Shown here one piece after another: positions 7,067 through 11,602 of a DNA stretch of 11,602 bases; position 1 is the first letter of the stretch, and each line of letters starts with the position of its first letter. Origin of the DNA: Desulfurococcaceae archaeon UBA285 (GTDB lineage Archaea; Thermoproteota; Thermoprotei_A; Sulfolobales; Desulfurococcaceae); assembly GCA_002495025.1 (NCBI GenBank), contig DADP01000035.1, positions 56,861 to 68,462 on the forward strand, in the 5' to 3' direction. The notes beneath the pieces were generated by a model. The model ran no database searches. It was not told where the DNA came from and saw nothing but the letters and a program-made list of their open reading frames with translations. A program made the position numbers and the translations under genes.

Positions 7067-8248
7067 GTGAGCATAGAGGTGTTAAAAACGAGCTTGGTTA
7101 TAAGACATGGTAAAGTCGTATCTACAAGTAGTGTTATTGACGATGCATATATTCTCATTGAAAAAGGGGTAATAGTTGAAGTTGGCAAAGAACCTTTTAC
7201 GGGTTTTGCAAATGCTACAATTAATGTTGAAGGCTCCATAGTTATGCCTGGATTTATAGATACACATACACATGGTATTGGAGGTTTAGATGTAGTAATT
7301 AACAGAGATCCATGGAAAATACTCGAGATGGCAAAACAATACTCCAGACATGGAGTTACGGGGTTTCTGCCTACAACGGTAACTGCTCCATTCGATGTAT
7401 TAATAGAGGCTAGTAAAGCTGTTAGTGAAGCTATGAAGGAATGGAGGAGTGATTATGGTGCAAGAATACTGGGAGTACATCTTGAAGGACCTTATATAAA
7501 CCCAGAAATGGCTGGTGCTCAAAACAAAGCTTTCATCCGTCTACCTAATATAGAGGAATTCAAGAAACTATTAGAAGCATCGCATAATAATATTAAACAA
7601 ATAACTATAGCGCCAGAACTTCCAGGCGCTAGTGAACTAATATTGTATGCTAAAAGTTTAGGAATAACTATTAGCGCTGGACATACTAATGCTACTTACG
7701 AAGAAGCCGTTGAATCTATTGAGAAAGGTGTAACTAAAGCAACCCATTTATTCAATGGTATGCGGAGGTTTCATCATAGAGATCCAGGTATAACCTTAGC
7801 TCTTATACAGTCACCAAGTGTATACTTGGAAATTATTGCCGACTTTATACACCTTCATCCCGCTGTCGTCAAATTAGTTGTTGATTATGCTACTCCTAGA
7901 AGAATTGTTTTAATAACGGATTCAATAGCTGCAGCTGATATGCCAGATGGTATATATGAGCTTGGAGGACTAAAAGTAATTGTAGAGCATGGATTATGTA
8001 AACTCGCCGATACAGGAACACTAGCTGGAAGTACTTTAACAATGGATAAAGCCGTTAGAAACATCTATGAACTCGGCTATAATTTAAAAGACATTGTATT
8101 AATGTCTAGTAGTAATCCAGCTAGGTCTATAAATTTAAATAGAATTGGAGACATTGCAAAAGGTTACTACGCCGATATCGTGGTTTTAAAACAAGACCTC
8201 AGCGTTGATAAAACAATAGTAAATGGAGAAGTTGTTTACGAGAGGTAA
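7067..8248 (+). CDS. nagA: N-acetylglucosamine-6-phosphate deacetylase
   Basis: An amidohydrolase-superfamily TIM-barrel enzyme of about 393 residues that removes the acetyl group from GlcNAc-6-phosphate to give glucosamine-6-phosphate. All family landmarks are present (numbered from GTG 7067): PGFIDTHTHG with His67 and His69, HLEGPYINP with the metal ligand Glu140, GHTNATY with His206, THLFNGM with His227, and LITDSIAA with the catalytic Asp285. The start is uncertain: GTG 7067 fits a leaderless mRNA, while GTG 7079 would give a length closer to E. coli NagA and also precedes the first conserved strand (SLVIRHGKV). It lies between HPr and EIIB on the same strand, so its substrate is probably delivered as a phosphate by the PTS encoded here. 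No GlcN-6-phosphate deaminase of the NagB type is seen in the window. Confidence 0.92.
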   Translation: MSIEVLKTSLVIRHGKVVSTSSVIDDAYILIEKGVIVEVGKEPFTGFANATINVEGSIVMPGFIDTHTHGIGGLDVVINRDPWKILEMAKQYSRHGVTGFLPTTVTAPFDVLIEASKAVSEAMKEWRSDYGARILGVHLEGPYINPEMAGAQNKAFIRLPNIEEFKKLLEASHNNIKQITIAPELPGASELILYAKSLGITISAGHTNATYEEAVESIEKGVTKATHLFNGMRRFHHRDPGITLALIQSPSVYLEIIADFIHLHPAVVKLVVDYATPRRIVLITDSIAAADMPDGIYELGGLKVIVEHGLCKLADTGTLAGSTLTMDKAVRNIYELGYNLKDIVLMSSSNPARSINLNRIGDIAKGYYADIVVLKQDLSVDKTIVNGEVVYER

Positions 8249-8283
8249 AACATGATCTCAAATTAAACCAGGTGAATTTTAAA

Positions 8284-8289
8284 TTTTTT
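8284..8289 (+). terminator. T6 tract after nagA
   Basis: Six consecutive T lie 35 bases after the nagA stop codon and before the EIIB promoter, as in archaeal oligo-T termination. Confidence 0.35.
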
Positions 8290-8328
8290 CCATGAATTTA
8301 ACTCTTCTTTTGGAATTATGACAAGTAG

Positions 8329-8340
8329 ATTTTAAATTTT
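8329..8340 (+). promoter_or_regulatory. TATA-like promoter of the EIIB gene
   Basis: ATTTTAAATTTT predicts transcription from about 8358-8362. The leader would contain GGTGA (8362-8366), 6 bases before ATG 8373. Confidence 0.4.
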
Positions 8341-8372
8341 AGAAAGTAATGATAAATCAATGGTGAATCTTC

Positions 8373-8702
8373 ATGCATACAGAGAAGTTTATTTATACAC
8401 TTGGAAAAACACTTAGGGTTTTAACAGTATGTGGTGTTGGGCAAGGGAGCTCATTGATAATGAAAATGTTTGTAGAAGATGTACTTAAGGAACTTGGTAT
8501 ACCTGCCCGAGTTGAAACAGCGGAAATAGTAACAGCTAAAGCTGGTGGTGCAGACATTATTATATGTTCTATTATACACGAACCAGAATTACGTGGTTCC
8601 GCACCTGTAGTTATAGGATTAAAAAGTCTTGTCAACAAAAATGAAATGAGAGAAAAGATAAAAAATGCTCTTATGGATAAAGGCTGGATTAAAAAAGTTT
8701 AA
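8373..8702 (+). CDS. ulaB: PTS EIIB component, ascorbate/lactose (Ula/Sga) superfamily
   Basis: A 109-residue cytoplasmic protein. VLTVCGVGQGSSLIMKMFVEDVLKEL is the UlaB/SgaB phosphate loop: Cys20 accepts phosphate from EIIA and hands it to the sugar held by EIIC, and the following GxGxxSSL loop binds the phosphate. The ADIIICSIIHEPEL stretch is the usual fourth strand region of the fold. ATG 8373 is supported by GGTGA 6 bases upstream. The gene symbol names the family only: the sugar is probably not ascorbate (see EIIC). It is oriented head-on to the EIIC gene, with one base between the stop codons, an odd arrangement because EIIB and EIIC work in one complex yet are transcribed from opposite strands. 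Confidence 0.88.
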   Translation: MHTEKFIYTLGKTLRVLTVCGVGQGSSLIMKMFVEDVLKELGIPARVETAEIVTAKAGGADIIICSIIHEPELRGSAPVVIGLKSLVNKNEMREKIKNALMDKGWIKKV

Positions 8703-8703
8703 A

Positions 8704-9444
8704 TTAACTACCGAGTATTGGAGATAATATTCCTTTTAGCAACCATATTATAACATACCAGTCTGGATCAGCCAGTGTAGCAAGCTCGGGCGCATATGTT
8801 AGTGCTGGTATTGTTAGTGCTTGGCCAATAGCTAGAATTGCCCCGTTTATCGCTCCTCCTAATATGGCTCCTTTCCAACCTCCACTTCTATTTCCAAATA
8901 CTGCAGCTGCTCCTCCTGGGAAGAATAACATAATCATTGGAGGAACTATAATGGCGAAACCAGTAGCTATGAATATACCCATGAATACTAGAAATACTAT
9001 TAAACCACTAATGAAGCCAATAATTACAGCTGTTGGAGCTTGTGGAAACACTACAGGACAATCTAGAGCAGGTCTAGCTCCTGGTACTATTTTCATTGCA
9101 AATCCTCTGAAAGCTGGAACTATTTCAGCAATAAACATTCTAACTCCTGTGAGTAGAACCACTATGGAGACCGCAAATCTTACACCAGTAAGTAGAGCCC
9201 AAATTATTGGGTTTGTTTGTCCAGCTAGTTGTGCTACAGCTCCTGGATTGATACCATACCCTATTATAACAGTAATAATCATTACTAAGCCAAGAATAAT
9301 AACAGTACTTACTGCGTAATCTTTAAAGAATGATAAACTCTTGGGTAGAGTTATAGCTTCAGTGCTTTCTTCTGGTTTTCCAACATATTTACCAAGTTTG
9401 AATGCTAACCAGGCAGCGAGAGAGGATGTGTGTCCAAAGGCTAT
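8704..9444 (-). CDS. ulaA: PTS EIIC (UlaA family), C-terminal part after an in-frame UAA
   Basis: This continues the EIIC frame directly after the UAA at 9445-9447. Codons from 9444 read IAFGHTSSLAAWLAFKLG and KPEESTEAITLP, which align with E. coli UlaA FSIGHQQQFASWIAYKV and KKEESVEDLKLP, so the conserved sequence begins right after the stop. Later landmarks are LTGVRMFIAE (UlaA TQGVRMFVAE), LDCPVVFPQAPTAVIIGF with the conserved Asp, and FGNRSGGWKGAI (UlaA FANHFGGWRAAL). In this frame the first ATG is 9282, and there is no ATG, GTG or TTG between 9444 and 9282. Starting at ATG 9282 would delete a conserved His and a membrane segment. The AUA at 9442-9444 lies 5 bases after a perfect GGAGGTG and could serve as a rare start. 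Either it is translated by restart or readthrough, or the gene is dead. It forms the second half of the sugar channel. Confidence 0.75.
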   Translation of the reverse strand: MAFGHTSSLAAWLAFKLGKYVGKPEESTEAITLPKSLSFFKDYAVSTVIILGLVMIITVIIGYGINPGAVAQLAGQTNPIIWALLTGVRFAVSIVVLLTGVRMFIAEIVPAFRGFAMKIVPGARPALDCPVVFPQAPTAVIIGFISGLIVFLVFMGIFIATGFAIIVPPMIMLFFPGGAAAVFGNRSGGWKGAILGGAINGAILAIGQALTIPALTYAPELATLADPDWYVIIWLLKGILSPILGS

Positions 9445-9993
9445 TTAATCACCTCCCATTACTGCTCTCATAGCACCATGGATATATGCTGGTTGAATAC
9501 TCCAATATAAGGCCACAACGATCGATCCAATACCAATAATTAAAGCAGGAGACATCTTTGGATTAATTGTAAGTAGTGTTGCTGTAACTGTGAGTGAAAC
9601 CCACCACATTAAGTGGCCGGTTAAATATATGAACTTGAGTTTTGTAAACCTGGCTATTAATAGGTGTATTACGAAGGCTATTGTCATAATAGTAACTGCA
9701 TAGCTTCCATAATCTGCAATTACTTTATCTAACGGTATATATCCTGCGGGATACTTAGGTGAGACACCTATAGCTGAATATATGAGGTTTTGGAAGTTAA
9801 CTAATTCTTGTACGAATAGACCGGCGCCGGCGATCATCATTGCAACTCCAATCATTACTTTTGTTGTCCCTATAATTAGTTCGTCAATTGGTTTTTTCTG
9901 TAGTAGTAGTCCTATGAGGGCTATTAGACCTAATAATATTACTGGTTGTCCGAGGATGTTTTGACCAATCCAAACTAGTATATCAACAATCAA
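9445..9993 (-). CDS. ulaA: PTS EIIC (UlaA family), N-terminal part ending at UAA
   Basis: 182 codons give about five hydrophobic segments and match the first half of UlaA, the membrane sugar channel of the ascorbate-type PTS: LLGLIALIGLLLQKKPIDELIIGTTKVMIG (UlaA [30 protein letters not shown]), LTGHLMWW with His127 (UlaA LTGHIMFQ, His135) and VALYWSI (UlaA VSLYWGI). The frame stops at UAA just after MGGD, in the middle of the family's sequence; together with the next part it spans 430 codons, against 465 residues in E. coli. The start is TTG 9993, with GGGG a few bases before and a TATA box at 10026-10033. UlaA Gln139 is replaced by Trp here, one reason to doubt ascorbate as the substrate. 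It lies 70 bases downstream of EIIA on the same strand. Confidence 0.8.
   Translation of the reverse strand: MIVDILVWIGQNILGQPVILLGLIALIGLLLQKKPIDELIIGTTKVMIGVAMMIAGAGLFVQELVNFQNLIYSAIGVSPKYPAGYIPLDKVIADYGSYAVTIMTIAFVIHLLIARFTKLKFIYLTGHLMWWVSLTVTATLLTINPKMSPALIIGIGSIVVALYWSIQPAYIHGAMRAVMGGD
9448..9456 (-). promoter_or_regulatory. Near-perfect Shine-Dalgarno sequence at the EIIC stop codon
   Basis: GGAGGTGAT, which also encodes the Gly-Gly-Asp at the end of the first EIIC part, is complementary to the 16S rRNA 3' end of archaea. It is followed at once by TAA (9445-9447) and ATA (9442-9444), the latter at the best start spacing (5 bases after GGAGGTG). This supports possible termination-restart, but the same bases are explained by a Gly-Gly-Asp run that I recall from other UlaA proteins, so it may be chance. 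Confidence 0.4.
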
Positions 9994-10025
9994 GGTTATT
10001 CCCCGAGTATAATAATAGTGGGATA

Positions 10026-10033
10026 CATATAAA
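10026..10033 (-). promoter_or_regulatory. TATA box of the EIIC gene
   Basis: TTTATATG on the - strand predicts a start near 10003, giving a leader of about 10 bases before TTG 9993. EIIC can thus be transcribed on its own or by readthrough from the SIS-EIIA unit upstream. Confidence 0.5.
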
Positions 10034-10063
10034 TATTTTTATCATGGGTAAAATAGAACAAAT

Positions 10064-10558
10064 TCAATTATGATGTTCTCTTTGTAAGCATGTTTTTATT
10101 GCGTTTACGACCTCGTTAATGGTAGAGATATTGCGTAATTTATCTACAATATCTGGTGTACTAAGTAATTCTGCAAGTTCTCTTAGAATATCTAAATGGC
10201 TTGTTTTATCCTTGGCAACAAATCCAATTACTAAATACACTGGGTCATTTGGAGATCCAAAATTCACGCCATTTTTAACAATGAGCAAGCTTAATCCGGT
10301 TTCTCTTGCACCGTCCTCGGGTCTAGCATGTGGTATTGCTACACCTGGTGCTATTACAGCATAAGGTCCTAATTCCTCTACTACTTTGATCATTGCATCA
10401 ATATATCTTTCTTCTATAATACCATCTAAAACAAGTAATCTACCAGCTAATCTCACAGCTTCAATCCAGTTTCTAACTGATTCAATAATCATTATTCTGT
10501 TACCAATTGCTTTAATTAGGTTTAATTGACTACTAGAAGACACCGTGCTACACATCAT
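10064..10558 (-). CDS. ulaC: PTS EIIA component, mannitol/ascorbate (UlaC) type
   Basis: A cytoplasmic phosphocarrier that takes phosphate from HPr and gives it to EIIB. GPYAVIAPGVAIPHARPEDGA is the EIIA type-2 active site and nearly matches UlaC (GPYFVLAPGLAMPHGRPEEG); the phosphorylated histidine is that of PHAR, and the second conserved histidine is in SHLDILRELAELL. The domain start is marked by NWIEAVRLAGRLLVLDGIIEERYIDAMI. The frame is open to TTG 10603/ATG 10600, which would overlap the SIS gene by about 20 bases; ATG 10558 is preferred because it places the active histidine at residue 77, nearer to residue 68 of UlaC. No clear ribosome binding site decides this. It is very probably co-transcribed with the SIS gene, 22 bases upstream. 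Confidence 0.88.
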   Translation of the reverse strand: MMCSTVSSSSQLNLIKAIGNRIMIIESVRNWIEAVRLAGRLLVLDGIIEERYIDAMIKVVEELGPYAVIAPGVAIPHARPEDGARETGLSLLIVKNGVNFGSPNDPVYLVIGFVAKDKTSHLDILRELAELLSTPDIVDKLRNISTINEVVNAIKTCLQREHHN

Positions 10559-10580
10559 TGCCAGCCTATTGTTTTTTATC

Positions 10581-11324
10581 TCATAGTGGTTTAATAGCAT
10601 CAATATATTTTAATAGATACTCTTTATTTCTCTCTATACCGCCAGGGATATTTGCACTAATCCACACTTCTGGTTTCACTCCCTTGGAAAGAAGTTTTTC
10701 AACTGTTCTTATATTCAAGAGCTGTAATATAAACGAATTTACAATAGTTGAAACAGGGGCTATTCTGACCCCTAGTTCTGGTACTTCGTAAACAGCATCT
10801 CCCTCAGGGACTTTATTATCAATTACTACGTCTGAAACCTCGTAGAGTTTTTTACCTAGTGGGTTTTCTGGGGGAACGCGTTTTGAGAATTCTAGTGAAG
10901 TAATTCCAATAACGCTTAAACTATATTTCTTTGCATTAACAGCCATTTCCACAGGTACAGCGTTTTTACCGGAATTTGAAACTATGATCAGTGTTGAGCC
11001 CGGCTTAGGATTAATAGATTTCAATAATGATTCAGCATATCCAGATACTCGTTCGAGTAGAGTACTTTTAAGTGCACCATTAAACCCGGAAATCGAGAGG
11101 TCAAGTATTGGATAAACCCTTACAAGCCCTCCAGCTCTATAAAACATTTCAATGGCCATCATCATGGAATGTCCAGTGCCAAACACGTAAATAAAACCAT
11201 TATTCATCAGTGCCTGAACCATTAAATCTGAAGCTTTCTCTATATTCGTTTGTTCTTCACTCAATATTTCCTTCAAAAGGTTCACAACGATATTAAAAAA
11301 CTTTTCATTACTGTTATCATTCAT
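10581..11324 (-). CDS. UPF0309 SIS-domain phosphosugar protein
   Basis: A protein of about 247 residues with a single sugar isomerase (SIS_2-type) fold. The landmarks match the UPF0309 family over the whole length: IYVFGTGHSMMMAIEMFYRAGG, PILDLSISGFNGALKSTLLER, STLIIVSNSGKNAVPVEMA (phosphate-binding SNSG loop), SLEFSKRVPPENPLGKKLYEVSDVVIDN and SANIPGGIERN near the end. SIS domains bind, isomerise or deaminate sugar phosphates; the exact reaction of UPF0309 is not known to me. Beside NagA and a PTS, a role after deacetylation (for example acting on an amino-sugar phosphate) is plausible. ATG 11324 is preferred over GTG 11351: AGGG lies 6 bases before it, and the TATA region (11360-11374) would start transcription at about 11337-11348. 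The downstream EIIA gene is in the same unit. Confidence 0.85.
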   Translation of the reverse strand: MNDNSNEKFFNIVVNLLKEILSEEQTNIEKASDLMVQALMNNGFIYVFGTGHSMMMAIEMFYRAGGLVRVYPILDLSISGFNGALKSTLLERVSGYAESLLKSINPKPGSTLIIVSNSGKNAVPVEMAVNAKKYSLSVIGITSLEFSKRVPPENPLGKKLYEVSDVVIDNKVPEGDAVYEVPELGVRIAPVSTIVNSFILQLLNIRTVEKLLSKGVKPEVWISANIPGGIERNKEYLLKYIDAIKPL

Positions 11325-11359
11325 ATCGATCCCTGCAAATAAAGATATCACGTTATTTA

Positions 11360-11374
11360 ATTATAAATTTTATA
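11360..11374 (-). promoter_or_regulatory. TATA region of the SIS-EIIA unit
   Basis: On the - strand TATAAAATTTATAAT holds two overlapping TATA-like octamers, predicting transcription from about 11337-11348 and a short leader before ATG 11324. Confidence 0.5.
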
Positions 11375-11473
11375 GATGAAAAGTAGAGAAGTACTTTCCT
11401 TGCGCTGGGTGTAATGAATTGAACTTGTTTCTTTCTACTTAGCAATTACTGAGTAATGATGATAGGTATAAAA

Positions 11474-11602
11474 TCATTCAATTAGAGATAGCCCTTTTAA
11501 TGATAGATATTGTCTCAAGATTTCTTTCACATCTTTGCCACTATTAGAGTTTAATATCTGCGAGAGTATCTGAGTTCTAATTTCTTTGAGACTTATTCCT
11601 TG
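11474..11602 (-). CDS. 3' end of an unidentified gene running off the right edge (EI possible)
   Basis: The - strand frame is open from the window edge to TGA 11474-11476 and gives 42 residues, GISLKEIRTQILSQIL followed by a Ser/Asn-rich turn and GKDVKEILRQYL, ending KGLSLIE. It is helical and protein-like, with no internal stop. The helix-turn-helix tail, with a short 'xxEVxxLLxxYL'-like end, resembles the extreme C-terminus of PTS enzyme I, and an EI gene is the missing part of this cluster; but so short a tail proves nothing. It reads towards the SIS gene, 149 bases away, which has its own TATA region. Confidence 0.4.
   Translation of the reverse strand, partial: QGISLKEIRTQILSQILNSNSGKDVKEILRQYLSLKGLSLIE

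Larger units (their letters stand above)
8276..8340 (+). repeat. Duplicated ATTTTAAATTTT sequence
   Basis: The 12-base sequence occurs at 8276-8287 and again at 8329-8340, 53 bases apart, in the nagA-EIIB spacer. The first copy runs into six T (8284-8289) and may terminate nagA; the second is the likely TATA region of EIIB. In DNA this AT-rich the identity may be chance. Confidence 0.3.

Noticed and set aside
7000..7239. 79-codon - strand frame over the nagA 5' end
   Set aside because: It is antisense to the conserved N-terminal strands of NagA, with no independent support.
8704..9282. A stand-alone 192-residue membrane protein starting at ATG 9282
   Set aside because: The 54 codons upstream in the same frame carry conserved EIIC sequence including the second transport histidine, so ATG 9282 lies inside the EIIC gene.
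11381..11440. Inverted 7-mers AAGTAGA and TCTACTT (11381-11387 and 11434-11440)
   Set aside because: The arms are short and 46 bases apart, and pairing stops after 7 bases; this is expected by chance in such DNA.
11431..11475. CTGA-gta-ATGATGA (11449-11462), resembling the D'-C' core of a C/D box RNA
   Set aside because: The spacing between the two boxes is right, but there is no C box 12 bases upstream and no CTGA 12 bases downstream, so a complete guide RNA cannot be drawn.
1..11602. CRISPR arrays, insertion sequences and tRNA genes
   Set aside because: No evenly spaced repeats, transposase-like frames with terminal repeats, or tRNA-like folds were seen on either strand by eye.

Overview
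The window looks like chromosomal DNA of a hyperthermophilic crenarchaeote, most like the Desulfurococcales (Staphylothermus/Desulfurococcus type). The grounds are: AT-rich DNA with archaeal TATA boxes about 25 bases before many genes; GTG and TTG starts; strong GGAGGTG-type ribosome binding sites beside probable leaderless genes; heavy ATA and AGA/AGG codon use; and archaeal-style gene content (a PhoU-domain protein, a TldD/TldE pair, a membrane-anchored transglutaminase-like protein). The genus is inferred from style and was not tested by any search.

Left part (1-5878). The C-terminal part of a PhoU-domain protein enters from the left edge. A spacer with a possible C/D box guide RNA follows, then a membrane-anchored coiled-coil transglutaminase-like protein on the + strand. 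It converges with a TldE-TldD pair on the - strand (1566-4317), which lies downstream of a DASS/SLC13-type anion transporter, also on the - strand.

Right part (5879-11602). This is a phosphoenolpyruvate:sugar phosphotransferase system (PTS), which is rare in Crenarchaeota. On the + strand are HPr (6139-6411), N-acetylglucosamine-6-phosphate deacetylase NagA (7067-8248) and an ascorbate/Ula-family EIIB (8373-8702). On the - strand, read from the right, are the 3' end of an unidentified gene that could be EI, a UPF0309 SIS-domain sugar-phosphate protein, an Ula-family EIIA, and an Ula-family EIIC. EIIB and EIIC end head-on with one base between their stop codons.

How the genes may work together: HPr passes phosphate to EIIA (His), then EIIB (Cys), and EIIC imports and phosphorylates a sugar. 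NagA and the SIS protein suggest that the product is an N-acetylated amino-sugar phosphate or something related, rather than ascorbate. Two EIIC positions that contact ascorbate in E. coli UlaA are changed here, which agrees with a different substrate. This pathway is an inference from gene content.

The most striking point is that the EIIC reading frame, about 430 codons and alignable with UlaA from end to end, carries an in-frame UAA at 9445-9447. A near-perfect Shine-Dalgarno sequence sits just before it and an AUA codon just after. No ATG, GTG or TTG occurs in that frame for the next 54 codons, although those codons encode conserved UlaA sequence. It could be a sequencing error, a fresh nonsense mutation, readthrough, or a split gene restarted at AUA. 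The stretch 6412-7066 holds no convincing intact gene, only gene-like debris.
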